This document shows positions 52,941-61,568 of a stretch of 64,000 nucleotides of DNA, piece by piece. The notes under the pieces were generated by a model, which was given only the letters and a program-made list of their open reading frames with translations, had not been told where the DNA came from and did no database searches. The DNA comes from Natronoflexus pectinivorans (GTDB taxonomy: Bacteria; Bacteroidota; Bacteroidia; Bacteroidales; Marinilabiliaceae): NCBI RefSeq assembly GCF_004345615.1, contig NZ_SLWK01000002.1:1-64000 (forward strand), written 5' to 3'. The position numbers and the translations under genes are program-made. Positions within the stretch are counted from its first letter, which is position 1; each line of letters opens with the position of its first letter.

Positions 52941-54233
52941 ATGCCTAAGAAAACTGATTTTACCATTTTGGAAAAATACATCCGAAAGCACCCGATGCTG
53001 TGTGATTTTCACTCCGAGTGGAAAAAAAAGGGCGGCCTTATGGTGGTTATTCCTGTTTATAGAGAACAGGACTGGATCAATGAATCTTTGGAATCCATTA
53101 TGAAATGCGACAATCCTGAGTGTGAGGTTGGAGTTGTTTTGGTATTTAATGCATCAGAATATGACTCTCCTGAAGTGGTGAGAGACCAGAAAACATCGGC
53201 AGAGTTTATTCGAGCTAATTACCAGAATAGGTTTCCCAGTTGGATGCATTTGTTCATCATGGAGGAGTATGCTTTACCCAAAAAGCATTTTGGAGCCGGA
53301 TTTGCACGTAAAATTGGAATGGATGCTGCTGCCTACTGCTTTTTGAATGCTGAGGATCCGCACGGTGTTATTGTAACTTTGGATGCAGATACTACTGTTT
53401 CCCCAAATTATTTTGTGGCCATTCGGGACTGGTTTACTGAACCTAGTAATACAGGAGCTTCCATCTATTTTGAACATCCATTAAGTGGTCATGATTTCTC
53501 CGATGAGGTTTATGAAGGGATTACTCTTTACGAACTTCATCTTCGTTATTATTTGCAAGCTCACAGGTATGCAGGCTTTCCATATTCGTTTCATACCATG
53601 GGATCCGCGATGGCCTTAAGGGCTGTGGCTTATGCAAAAATAGGTGGCATGCCAAAAAAACAGGCCGGAGAAGATTTCTATTTTCTGCAAAAGTTAATTC
53701 CACTAGGCGGATTTGGAGATCTCAATACAACCGCCGTTTATCCGTCGCCCCGACCTTCCGACAGAGTGATTTTTGGAACTGGAGCTGCCATCACTTCCCA
53801 TGTGGATGGATCAGTGAATATCGGAAAAACCTATCATATACAAGCTTTTGAGGATATAAAATTGTTTTTCGAACGGAAAAACGAGTATTATAATCTTAGT
53901 CCTAACAAATTGGAAGAGTGGAGTTATGAGTTTTCCGGACCGGTTCGCAGTTTCCTGCTAAATTATTCAGTGCTCAGCGATCTTCAGGTTATTAAAAAGG
54001 ATTGCTCTTCCGTTGATGTTTTCAGCAAGCGATTCTTTGAAGTATTTAACGCCTTTAAGATGGTTAAATATTTGAACTATACTCATGAGCATTTTTTTGA
54101 GAAAATGCCTGTTTTTAATGCTTCTTTAGCCTTGCTTGAAAAACAGGGACACTCAGTAGATGAGTTTATGTTTGAAAAAGAGTTGTTGGAGTATTTTCGA
54201 AAACTTGAGAAGGGAATGGGAATTGGGAGTTGA
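52941..54233 (+). CDS. Family 2-like glycosyltransferase
   Basis: The product is 430 residues, soluble, with no membrane segment. After a ~30-residue helix comes a GT-A fold: GGLMVVIPVYREQDWINESLESI (nucleotide-sugar-binding start), VGVVLVFNASE, GAGFARKIGMDAA and the metal-binding DxD in VIVTLDADTTVSPNYF. Downstream, GEDFYFLQKL resembles the ED(x)F motif of the acceptor side. Family 2 enzymes transfer a sugar to glycans, lipids or proteins; donor and acceptor cannot be read here. The gene follows a terminator by 16 bp and its 3' end runs into an intergenic repeat. It could act in surface-polysaccharide or adhesin glycosylation, but that is speculation. Confidence 0.75.
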   Translation: MPKKTDFTILEKYIRKHPMLCDFHSEWKKKGGLMVVIPVYREQDWINESLESIMKCDNPECEVGVVLVFNASEYDSPEVVRDQKTSAEFIRANYQNRFPSWMHLFIMEEYALPKKHFGAGFARKIGMDAAAYCFLNAEDPHGVIVTLDADTTVSPNYFVAIRDWFTEPSNTGASIYFEHPLSGHDFSDEVYEGITLYELHLRYYLQAHRYAGFPYSFHTMGSAMALRAVAYAKIGGMPKKQAGEDFYFLQKLIPLGGFGDLNTTAVYPSPRPSDRVIFGTGAAITSHVDGSVNIGKTYHIQAFEDIKLFFERKNEYYNLSPNKLEEWSYEFSGPVRSFLLNYSVLSDLQVIKKDCSSVDVFSKRFFEVFNAFKMVKYLNYTHEHFFEKMPVFNASLALLEKQGHSVDEFMFEKELLEYFRKLEKGMGIGS

Positions 54234-54259
54234 TGGTTTTGAATTGATGTGTAAGTCAT

Positions 54260-54300
54260 TAACCCTCAACAACAAACTATAAACCCTAAACCCTAAAACC
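54260..54300. repeat. Telomere-like CCCTAAA word repeats between convergent genes
   Basis: AACCCTCAACAACAAACTAT leads into AAACCCTAAACCCTAAAACC. It joins the ends of the convergent glycosyltransferase and membrane-protein genes; the TAG stop of the latter (54293-54295) lies inside a CCCTAAA word. Such words occur as short intergenic repeats in other Bacteroidota as far as I recall. Confidence 0.5.
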
Positions 54301-54610
54301 TCCTAAAACTGATATATAAATCCAGAACCGCTGAAATGGCCAGGAAAAGAACCCAATAACTTCTTCCGGTGAACATGGCTGCTCCCGCCAACGTAAGCAT
54401 AATTGCACTTATTACTAAAATTCCGTGTTTTCTTCTGTTCTCCAGGCGTCCGATCATCAAATTATATACCCTGATGCCCAAAACAGGAAGTAATCCTAAC
54501 GCATAGAGATACATCCCGGTTGATGATTCTGCGATATGAAGTATAATGCCGGCTAAAAGCGTCACCATTCCGATGTAGTAGAGCGTGCTTAGAAGTTTGT
54601 TTAATCCCAT
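54293..54610 (-). CDS. Small integral membrane protein of unknown function
   Basis: The product is 105 residues with four hydrophobic segments (about 8-25, 31-52, 62-80 and 85-101) joined by short basic loops (GRLENRRKHG). There is no recognised motif. It lies downstream of the DivIC-like gene on the same strand, with a 119-bp gap, so it may belong to that transcript. The stop codon is provided by the adjoining repeat, so the original C-terminus may have been longer or different. Confidence 0.6.
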   Translation of the reverse strand: MGLNKLLSTLYYIGMVTLLAGIILHIAESSTGMYLYALGLLPVLGIRVYNLMIGRLENRRKHGILVISAIMLTLAGAAMFTGRSYWVLFLAISAVLDLYISFRRF

Positions 54611-54729
54611 GTTTTGTGTTTGATTGTAGTTTGTCTGTTTAAGTCTTGTTTAGAAGGTGGTTTGAATGTTTTTACCCTCTTTTTTACATTCGTATAGAAA
54701 GAGGTATTTGCCCAATGATCAGCCCTTCT

Positions 54730-55038
54730 CTATCTCTCTTTAATAATAAAAAGTTCTTCATCAGGTTTTTTCATGAGATATTGCTCACGCGCAAATTTTT
54801 CCAGATTTTCGTGACTGCTTTGCAGTTCGTCCATCCTTTCCCTATTGCTTTTTATTTCGTTTTGGTAATGCTCTTTCTGTTTATTGAGTTCACTGATTCT
54901 CTTTGCCAACGAAACCCGGTCAACGATGTTGTTTTGGTCAAAAAAGCCAATCCATATAATGAATACCAGACCCGCTATTACGTATTTATTACGTAATAGC
55001 GGGAGCAGAATATGCATATATTTTTTGAGATACTTCAT
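54730..55038 (-). CDS. Septum formation initiator, DivIC/FtsB-like
   Basis: The product is 102 residues with the FtsB/DivIC layout: short cytoplasmic N-terminus, one membrane span (about 18-36, YVIAGLVFIIWIGFF), the conserved turn DQNNIVDR, a periplasmic coiled coil (about 42-80, EHYQNEIKSNRERMDEL) and the C-terminal REQYLMKKPDEELF. The last motif is typical of DivIC members in Bacteroidota. The protein bridges FtsL and FtsQ in the divisome. The gene carries a perfect 14-bp inverted repeat starting 35 bases into the coding region (see separate entry). pruA lies upstream on the same strand, 37 bp away. Confidence 0.88.
   Translation of the reverse strand: MKYLKKYMHILLPLLRNKYVIAGLVFIIWIGFFDQNNIVDRVSLAKRISELNKQKEHYQNEIKSNRERMDELQSSHENLEKFAREQYLMKKPDEELFIIKER
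54971..55003 (-). promoter_or_regulatory. Perfect 14-bp hairpin in the 5' coding part of the DivIC-like gene
   Basis: CCCGCTATTACGTA (54971-54984), loop TTTAT, TACGTAATAGCGGG (54990-55003). In the mRNA it lies 35-67 bases after the ATG and encodes LRNKYVIAG, a conserved stretch. There is no U-tract after it, so it is not a normal terminator. Confidence 0.6.
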
Positions 55039-55075
55039 AATGGATTATTTCCATTACAAATGTAATGGTTTTGTT

Positions 55076-56707
55076 TTACTCTTCCATCATAAACGGATAC
55101 TTGAAATCAACAGGAGGCACGAAGTTCTCTTTTATGGTTCTTGGGGAAACCCATCGCAACATATTAAGCATTGAACCGGCTTTATCATTGGTTCCTGAAC
55201 CACGTGCGCCGCCAAATGGCTGCTGACCAACCACCGCACCGGTTGGTTTGTCATTTACATAGAAATTGCCGGCTGCGTTGGATAACCTCTTTGTTATTTT
55301 TTGAATGATTGCCCGATCATTTGCAAAAACGGCGCCGGTTAGTGCATAAATAGATGTTTTGTCCAGAACATTCAGGGTTTCATCAAGTTTTGAGTCATCA
55401 TACACATAAATGGTTAAAATTGGGCCAAAAAGCTCCTCCTCCATTGTTTTGTAGGATGGATTGGTGGTAAGTATGATGGTGGGCTCAATAAAATACCCAT
55501 GGGTTTTATCGTAGTTTCCTCCAAAGATTACTTTCGTGTCAGGATGGTTTTTAGCAGCGTCAATCTCAGAAGAAAGTTTGTCAAATGAAGGCTCATCAAT
55601 CACTGCATTCATGAAATTTCTAAAATCCTCGGGAGATCCCATTTTAATCTCCTTCATATCTTTTTGAAGGTAACTTAATATCTCATCCCATCTGCCGGAT
55701 GGCAGATAAGCTCTTGAAACGGCAGAGCATTTTTGTCCCTGATACTCAAACGCACCTCTAATCAGTGCCGTGGCAACTGCCCGTGCATCACAGCTTTTAT
55801 GTGCGATGATAAAATCCTTTCCACCTGTTTCGCCAACTATTCTGGGGTAAGATTTATATTTATGTATGTTGTTACCAATGGTTTTCCAAATATCCTGAAA
55901 CACCCCGGTAGAGCCGGTAAAATGGAAGCCTGCAAAATCAGGGTGATCAAAAACGGCTCTTGCCACCACCGGGCCGGGAGCAAATATCAGGTTAATGACA
56001 CCGTCCGGGAGACCGGCTTCCCGAAACAGTTCCATGAGGATATGTGCAGAATAGATGGCTGTTTTTGATGGTTTCCAAATCACCACATTGCCCATCATGG
56101 CCGGAGCCGAAGGCAGGTTCCCGGCAATGGATGTAAAATTGAATGGGGTTAATGCAAACACGAATCCTTCCAGTGGACGATACTCCATGCGGTTCCATAT
56201 CCCAGGGGCTGAGGCAGGTTGATCATTGTAAATGGCTGTCATGTAATGCACATTGAATCTCAGAAAATCTGCCATTTCGCATGCTGCATCGATTTCAGCC
56301 TGGTATACATTTTTTGATTGGCCCAACATGGTTGCAGCGTTTAGCTTTTGGCGGTATGGCCCGGATATTAAATCGGCCGCTTTCAAGAATATGGCTGCCC
56401 GCTCCTCCCAGTTCAGTGCTTCCCAACCCTCTTTTGCATTCAGGGCTGCGTCAATGGCACGGTAAACGTGTGTCTCGTCTCCTGCATGGTAGTGGCCTAA
56501 AGTGTGTTTGATATCATGAGGCGGGAATATTCTTACGGTATTTCCGGAGCGCACCTCTTCACCTCCAATGAACATGGGTATGTCCATTTCTGATGATTTA
56601 TATTGTGCCATCTGTTCTTTTAGTGCTGCTCTTTCGGGTGATCCGGGTAAGTAGTTTAGTACCGGCTCATTTTTGGCTGTTGGAATTTTAAAGAATCCTT
56701 TTGACAT
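55076..56707 (-). CDS. pruA: L-glutamate gamma-semialdehyde (1-pyrroline-5-carboxylate) dehydrogenase
   Basis: The product is 543 residues, the length of the single-domain P5C dehydrogenase group. It oxidises glutamate semialdehyde to glutamate with NAD+ in proline and arginine breakdown. Aldehyde-dehydrogenase landmarks: LTPFNFTSIAGNLPSAPAMM, VIWKPSKTA, the NAD-site FTGSTGVFQDIW, catalytic Glu293 in VGETGGKDF and nucleophile Cys327 in YQGQKCSAVSRAY. The C-terminus (QPFGGARGSGTNDKAGS, then TIKENFVPP) is typical of P5CDH. No proline dehydrogenase domain is fused or adjacent. It precedes the DivIC-like gene by 37 bp on the same strand. Confidence 0.95.
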   Translation of the reverse strand: MSKGFFKIPTAKNEPVLNYLPGSPERAALKEQMAQYKSSEMDIPMFIGGEEVRSGNTVRIFPPHDIKHTLGHYHAGDETHVYRAIDAALNAKEGWEALNWEERAAIFLKAADLISGPYRQKLNAATMLGQSKNVYQAEIDAACEMADFLRFNVHYMTAIYNDQPASAPGIWNRMEYRPLEGFVFALTPFNFTSIAGNLPSAPAMMGNVVIWKPSKTAIYSAHILMELFREAGLPDGVINLIFAPGPVVARAVFDHPDFAGFHFTGSTGVFQDIWKTIGNNIHKYKSYPRIVGETGGKDFIIAHKSCDARAVATALIRGAFEYQGQKCSAVSRAYLPSGRWDEILSYLQKDMKEIKMGSPEDFRNFMNAVIDEPSFDKLSSEIDAAKNHPDTKVIFGGNYDKTHGYFIEPTIILTTNPSYKTMEEELFGPILTIYVYDDSKLDETLNVLDKTSIYALTGAVFANDRAIIQKITKRLSNAAGNFYVNDKPTGAVVGQQPFGGARGSGTNDKAGSMLNMLRWVSPRTIKENFVPPVDFKYPFMMEE

Positions 56708-56814
56708 AGAGATCGGTTTTATAATGTTTTTATCTAAATGAGTATTGCAACTAACCGTTAAGTTACAAATTCTTTAGATAAATTTCCATGCCAATTATCA
56801 TGTGGATAATGTTT

Positions 56815-58188
56815 TCAGTGGCCCGGTCTGCTTCTTGGTTGCGGAAGTGTTGAATTAAATGTTTCAGCTCCAATGAGTCTGTGTACTCTGTCGGTAAGCC
56901 CCTTGTAATATATTAATATGAGATAATCATTTTCTGTTTGTTGAAAGCTGTTTTCCATAGGAAACAGCTTTCCTGTTTTTTCTCCCTCTTCAACTACCAG
57001 ATAGTGGTAGTTGTAATATCCCTGCTTCAGCAGTAAAGATAATTCATAAGCATTGTTGGTTGGATTATAATGCATTTGCGAACTTTCATTCAGTTCCCAG
57101 TTTGTAAGTGCTCCGTTGAGATATACCCTTTGTGATAGTTGTGGTTGATTCACCCGCAGCCTGAAATGTACAAACATATAGTCTGCTTCCAGATCGGCAT
57201 TGCTTCGCTCTTGAACCTCAATGTAATAGCGCCCGTTTAAATCCTGTCTGTATTGATAAGATGATGGGTTTCGGGGTAGATCGGCAAATAATCGTACGTG
57301 ATAAAAGGGGTCGAGAAACACAATTTCCTCAATTTTATCGGAGTAAAACCGATAGCTTCGAATATCGAGGTAACGAAACTCGTTACCTCCTTCCATCATG
57401 GTTTCCCGGTTATAGTTAAAGTCTAATAAATCGTTACGGACAAACTGTGGTCTGAGCCCTTGAATGCGGTTGTCTTTTCGCCCATTCTGAATAATGGTTG
57501 CCGATATTTCATCCATTGGATTTCTGATGGTAAAGCCGGGGTGGTGAACCTCAAAGTTTATTTCATGATGAGAGGCGCGGATGGATGAACTGGCTGTATT
57601 TCTTATTCTTGGGACGATGTTAACCATTGGCTCAGAAATCATGAACTTTTTCTTTAATACAGGGTTATTCTGATCGTAGTCCTCAAAAACCATCAGCATG
57701 TAATTACCCGATCGAAGTGGCCGTATGTCTTCATTGGGAAATTTTAATCGGTAATGTATGTAATCAATGGTGGTATTAAACGAGAATGAATAATCGATGA
57801 TGGGATTTATGGGCGATCCTGAAATGTATTCTGTAACCATCAGGTCAGAAATATTCCAATCGGCATCGCATAAAACAATGGTGTACTGAAAGTTTTTTGT
57901 GCTGCTCCCTAATTCATCGAAAGATAGTAACAGTTGTTGTTCACTGTTTAGCCTGATGATTGGGTAGGATAGAGGCCATTCGTTTCGATGAAATTGTACT
58001 GTTTTTATTGAAGAGGAAATGTATTCTTTAAGGGGTTCAGAGCAGATGTTTGACAGGATGAAAATGTTAAAAATACCAAAAAGAAAAATCGTTTTTCGAT
58101 TTTTCTTTAAAGAAAAAAATCTGTAATAGTTCAGCCTGAAACAATTATAGCGATTTAGGACTTTTTTGTATGTTTTTTTTGTGCTCAT
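56815..58188 (-). CDS. Type IX secretion system plug protein (former DUF5103)
   Basis: About 457 residues from the ATG at 58188; the frame continues to a TTG at 58212. A hydrophobic segment (IFLFGIFNIFILSNICS) lies after an unusually long basic N-region of ~30 residues, so the true start may be later than any visible ATG. The body matches the DUF5103 family: SIKTVQFHRNEWPLSYPII, FQYTIVLCDADWN, EYISGSPINPIIDYSFSFNT, YIHYRLKFPNEDI, RSGNYMLMVF and the Ig-like part with YLNGALTNW. Proteins of this family close the periplasmic side of the SprA translocon. It is divergent from nqrA. Together with the SprB- and SprF-like genes it places another T9SS component in this window. Confidence 0.82.
   Translation of the reverse strand: MSTKKTYKKVLNRYNCFRLNYYRFFSLKKNRKTIFLFGIFNIFILSNICSEPLKEYISSSIKTVQFHRNEWPLSYPIIRLNSEQQLLLSFDELGSSTKNFQYTIVLCDADWNISDLMVTEYISGSPINPIIDYSFSFNTTIDYIHYRLKFPNEDIRPLRSGNYMLMVFEDYDQNNPVLKKKFMISEPMVNIVPRIRNTASSSIRASHHEINFEVHHPGFTIRNPMDEISATIIQNGRKDNRIQGLRPQFVRNDLLDFNYNRETMMEGGNEFRYLDIRSYRFYSDKIEEIVFLDPFYHVRLFADLPRNPSSYQYRQDLNGRYYIEVQERSNADLEADYMFVHFRLRVNQPQLSQRVYLNGALTNWELNESSQMHYNPTNNAYELSLLLKQGYYNYHYLVVEEGEKTGKLFPMENSFQQTENDYLILIYYKGLTDRVHRLIGAETFNSTLPQPRSRPGH
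58081..58107 (-). promoter_or_regulatory. Perfect 11-bp hairpin in the 5' coding part of the plug gene
   Basis: AAGAAAAATCG (58081-58091), loop TTTTT, CGATTTTTCTT (58097-58107). It lies about 80-110 bases into the coding region, over the signal-peptide codons. It is AT-rich, so less stable than the rnc and DivIC hairpins and more likely to be chance. Confidence 0.4.
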
Positions 58189-58240
58189 AATGAAATGGTT
58201 TCTATGTTGCAATATACTATGTATTACTTATTATTTTATG

Positions 58241-58248
58241 TAATTTTG
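58241..58248 (+). promoter_or_regulatory. Candidate -7 box for the nqr operon
   Basis: TAATTTTG fits TAnnTTTG and lies 30 bp upstream of nqrA, a typical leader length. It sits in the ~90-bp divergent region shared with the plug gene. No well-spaced TTTG at -33 is visible. Confidence 0.45.
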
Positions 58249-58278
58249 CCATCAAATTAAAAAAAATACATTTCAAAT

Positions 58279-59628
58279 ATGTCTGAGGTGATAAAAATAA
58301 AAAAAGGGCTTGATATTCCTTTAAAAGGGAAATCCGAAAAGGTTTTCGGACAAGCACAATTGCCCGGTTTATTTGCTGTAAAGCCCACCGACTTTCACGG
58401 GATAGTTCCCAAAATGGTAGTAAAGGAGGGAGATGCGGTAAAAATTGGTTCAGTTCTTTTTTACGATAAGTATCATCCTGAAGTTAAGTTCGTTTCTCCC
58501 GTTAGCGGGCGTTTAAAAAGCGTCAACAGGGGAGAGCGCAGGAGGATTCTCGAAGTTATTGTAGAGAATGACGGGCAGGATGACTTTATTGATTTTGGTG
58601 CAGCCGATCCATCAAAATCCGAACGAGCGTCCATCGTTGAAAAGCTTCTTGAGAGCGGAGCCTGGCCGTATCTGCGTCAGCGTCCTTACGATGTGATTGC
58701 CAATCCGGCAGATACTCCAAAAGCCATTTTTGTATCAGGCTTTGATTCAGCTCCATTAGCTCCCGATATGGATTTTGTTCTTACCGGGCAGGAAGATGAA
58801 TTGACCACTGGTTTTGAAGTTCTGAAAAAGCTGGCGCCTGAAGTCCATGTAGGAATCAGCAGCTCATCGGCATCAAAAGTATTTACTAACTTAAAGGGTG
58901 TTCAGATACACAGTTTTGACGGGCCACATCCGGCAGGTAATGTTGGTGTTCAGATACACCATACAATTCCTATTAATAAAGGAGAAAAAGTATGGGTGAT
59001 TCAACCACAAGCCATTGTCTCCATTGGACGCCTGTTTCTTAAAGGCAAGCATGATTTTTCCAGAGTAATAGCACTTACCGGATCAGAGGTTGTAAAACCT
59101 TCTTATTACCGCTATCGCATGGGGGCATCAGTTTCCGGACTCATCAAGGATAATTTGATAAATGATGAGAAGTTGAGAATTATCAGCGGAAACGTTCTTA
59201 CCGGCGATCACATTGAAGAAGATGGTTATATAGGTTTTAATCATTCCCAGGTTACTGTCATTCCTGAAGGCGATAAGCATGAATTTTTGGGATGGATTCT
59301 TCCCGGTTTAGAAAAGTTTAGTACTTCTCGTACATTTTTCAGCTGGTTGCGTCCTAACAAAGAGTATCGAATTGACGCCAATACGAAGGGTGGAGAGCGT
59401 GCCATTGTTATTTCAGGACAATATGATTCGGTTTTGCCTATGGACATTCTCGCAGAGTTCCTTATTAAGGCCATCATGATTGAAGACATTGATAAAATGG
59501 AGCAATTGGGGATTTATGAGGTGGTAGAAGAAGATTTAGCTCTTAGCGAATTTGTTGATACCTCTAAAATTGAGATTCAGTCCATATTGCGCAAAGGCAT
59601 TGATCTAATGATAAAGGAACTTGGTTGA
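58279..59628 (+). CDS. nqrA: Na+-translocating NADH:quinone reductase subunit A
   Basis: The product is 449 residues, normal for NqrA, the peripheral cytoplasmic subunit that contributes to quinone interaction. Recognisable segments: IKIKKGLDIPLKGKSEKV at the N-terminus, the lipoyl-like VVKEGDAVKIGSVLFYDK, SPVSGRLKSVNRGERR, PKAIFVSGFDSAPLAPD and the GHNxxxF-like C-terminal region. First gene of a six-gene operon, followed by nqrB after 49 bp. The complex couples NADH oxidation by ubiquinone or menaquinone to Na+ export. Confidence 0.97.
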   Translation: MSEVIKIKKGLDIPLKGKSEKVFGQAQLPGLFAVKPTDFHGIVPKMVVKEGDAVKIGSVLFYDKYHPEVKFVSPVSGRLKSVNRGERRRILEVIVENDGQDDFIDFGAADPSKSERASIVEKLLESGAWPYLRQRPYDVIANPADTPKAIFVSGFDSAPLAPDMDFVLTGQEDELTTGFEVLKKLAPEVHVGISSSSASKVFTNLKGVQIHSFDGPHPAGNVGVQIHHTIPINKGEKVWVIQPQAIVSIGRLFLKGKHDFSRVIALTGSEVVKPSYYRYRMGASVSGLIKDNLINDEKLRIISGNVLTGDHIEEDGYIGFNHSQVTVIPEGDKHEFLGWILPGLEKFSTSRTFFSWLRPNKEYRIDANTKGGERAIVISGQYDSVLPMDILAEFLIKAIMIEDIDKMEQLGIYEVVEEDLALSEFVDTSKIEIQSILRKGIDLMIKELG

Positions 59629-59677
59629 TATTTTCAATGATTATGTTACAGGACAAAGAAAATCAAAATAATTTCTA

Positions 59678-60835
59678 ATGAAGGCATTAAGAAAACTATT
59701 AGATAATATCAAACCCCATGTTTCGAAGGGGGGACGATTTGAAATGCTTCATTCAACTTATGACGCATTTGAGACATTGCTTTTTGTCCCCGATAGGACC
59801 AATAAAAACGGGGTTCATGTACGTGATGCCATAGATCTTAAACGCACCATGATGATGGTGGTTTTCGCTATGGTTCCGGCTTTGGTATTTGGGATTTGGA
59901 ATACAGGCTATCAGCATCATCTTGCATTGGGTGAATCAGCATCATTTTTAGATAACATCCTTCATGGAGTGTTACGAGTGGTACCAATTTTGGTGGTTTC
60001 GTATGCAACAGCCTTAGGACTTGAGTTTGGCTTTGCTCAGATGCGCAAACACGAAGTGAATGAAGGTGTTTTGGTGTCGGGGATGTTAATTCCGCTGATT
60101 ATTCCAATTGACACACCGCTTTGGATGGTAGCCATCGCTACTGCCTTTGCCATTATTATTGGAAAGGAAGTTTTTGGAGGTACCGGAATGAACATCTGGA
60201 ACCCTGCTTTGCTGGCTCGGGCATTCTTGTTTTTTGCCTATCCGGCACAAATGTCGGGCGATATTGTATGGATATCAGGATTGGGCAGCATGGAAAACCT
60301 TCCTGATGGATTTTCAGGAGCTACTGCTTTGGCAGCAGCCGTTGAGGGGAATATCTCTAATTTCTCCTTTATGGACAGTTTCCTCGGCTTTATTCCAGGT
60401 TCTATCGGAGAAACATCTACACTTGCCATTCTTTTAGGAGCGATGTTTCTAATTATAACGGGAGTGGGAAGCTGGAAGGTGATGTTGTCGGTTTTTGTCG
60501 GTGGTTACCTGATGGCTTTGGTTTTTAACCTGATTGGATTAAATCCTTTAATGCAGGTTGAAGCTCATCACCACCTTGTATTGGGAGGTTTTGCATTTGG
60601 TGCAGTATTTATGGCCACCGACCCAGTTTCTGCAACACGTACCGAACAAGGCAAATGGATTTACGGATTTTTGATTGGTGTATTTGCGATAATGATCAGA
60701 GTGTTCAACCCTGCATACCCTGAAGGTATGATGCTGGCCATTCTGCTGATGAATACATTTGCTCCGTTAATTGACCACTTTGTTGTTCAGGCCAATATCA
60801 AACGGAGATTAAAAAGGGCAGTAGTTAAAGCATAA
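59678..60835 (+). CDS. nqrB: Na+-translocating NADH:quinone reductase subunit B
   Basis: The product is 385 residues, an integral membrane subunit with about nine to ten hydrophobic spans. The covalent FMN attachment Thr216 lies in the flavin motif GFSGATAL. Other conserved parts are NVWNPALLARAFLFFAYP-like (NIWNPALLARAF) and FMATDPVSATRTEQGKW. NqrB also carries the riboflavin site and contributes to the Na+ pathway. It is 13 bp upstream of nqrC. Confidence 0.97.
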   Translation: MKALRKLLDNIKPHVSKGGRFEMLHSTYDAFETLLFVPDRTNKNGVHVRDAIDLKRTMMMVVFAMVPALVFGIWNTGYQHHLALGESASFLDNILHGVLRVVPILVVSYATALGLEFGFAQMRKHEVNEGVLVSGMLIPLIIPIDTPLWMVAIATAFAIIIGKEVFGGTGMNIWNPALLARAFLFFAYPAQMSGDIVWISGLGSMENLPDGFSGATALAAAVEGNISNFSFMDSFLGFIPGSIGETSTLAILLGAMFLIITGVGSWKVMLSVFVGGYLMALVFNLIGLNPLMQVEAHHHLVLGGFAFGAVFMATDPVSATRTEQGKWIYGFLIGVFAIMIRVFNPAYPEGMMLAILLMNTFAPLIDHFVVQANIKRRLKRAVVKA

Positions 60836-60848
60836 AAATAGAGAGAAA

Positions 60849-61568
60849 ATGGATAAACAGGGAAATACATATACATTTTTGTATGCTGCTGCAATGGTAA
60901 TCATTGTAGCAACCATTCTGGCTCTTGTTTCCCAGGGGCTCAGACCCCGGCAGGTTAGAAATGAGCTGGTGGCAAAGAAAATAGATATTCTCCAGTCTGT
61001 GAATATTTCAAGCACCAATCGCGATGCAGTGGACGTTTTCAATCGTTACATCGGTGAAAACACATATGTTGTCGATTTTCAGGGAAATCGTGTTTCCGGA
61101 GAAGAAGCCATAGATATAGATATGGCAAGGGAGATGCGCAAGCCATTGGAAGAGAGATTTTTTCCGGTGTATGAAGTTCGTCTGGACAACGGAGAATTGA
61201 AATATGTCCTTCAGATGAGGGGCAACGGTTTATGGGGTCCAATTTGGGGCTATGTTTCCATTGAGGATGACGGAACGACCATTTTTGGAGCCACTTTCAG
61301 TCACCAATCTGAAACACCGGGATTGGGTGCAGAAATAGACAGTGATTCTTTTCAAAATCAGTTTAGGGGAAAGAGAGTTTTTAATGAGGCCGGAGAACTT
61401 GTGAGTGTAGATGTGGTAAAAGGTGGGGCTCGTCCTGGTGATCCCCATGCTGTTGATGCAGTTTCAGGTGGTACCATTACAAGTGATGGGCTGGCAAATA
61501 TGTTGAGAAATTACTTTTCTGGATACGAGCAATTCTTAAAAAATATAGAAAGGGAGAGTTATGAGTAG
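60849..61568 (+). CDS. nqrC: Na+-translocating NADH:quinone reductase subunit C
   Basis: The product is 239 residues. One N-terminal span (about 9-28) anchors a periplasmic FMN-binding domain. The flavin attachment Thr209 lies in DAVSGGTITSDGL, where the third motif residue is Gly instead of the textbook Ala (SGAT). Also conserved are GLWGPIWGYVSIE and SETPGLGAEI. The FMN is attached by an ApbE-type transferase, not encoded in this window. The gene overlaps nqrD by 8 bp. Confidence 0.96.
   Translation: MDKQGNTYTFLYAAAMVIIVATILALVSQGLRPRQVRNELVAKKIDILQSVNISSTNRDAVDVFNRYIGENTYVVDFQGNRVSGEEAIDIDMAREMRKPLEERFFPVYEVRLDNGELKYVLQMRGNGLWGPIWGYVSIEDDGTTIFGATFSHQSETPGLGAEIDSDSFQNQFRGKRVFNEAGELVSVDVVKGGARPGDPHAVDAVSGGTITSDGLANMLRNYFSGYEQFLKNIERESYE

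Noticed and set aside
52941-54233. Glycosyltransferase as part of a dedicated adhesin glycosylation operon
   Set aside because: A strong terminator and another gene separate it from the adhesin; no further glycosylation genes are present.
54277-54300. Telomere-like CCCTAAA repeat as evidence for eukaryotic sequence or a linear end
   Set aside because: Only about three imperfect units lie between two bacterial genes; it is a short intergenic repeat.
54646-54996. Plus-strand frame opposite the DivIC-like gene
   Set aside because: It is antisense to a recognised division gene; its hydrophobic character comes from complementing the coiled-coil codons.
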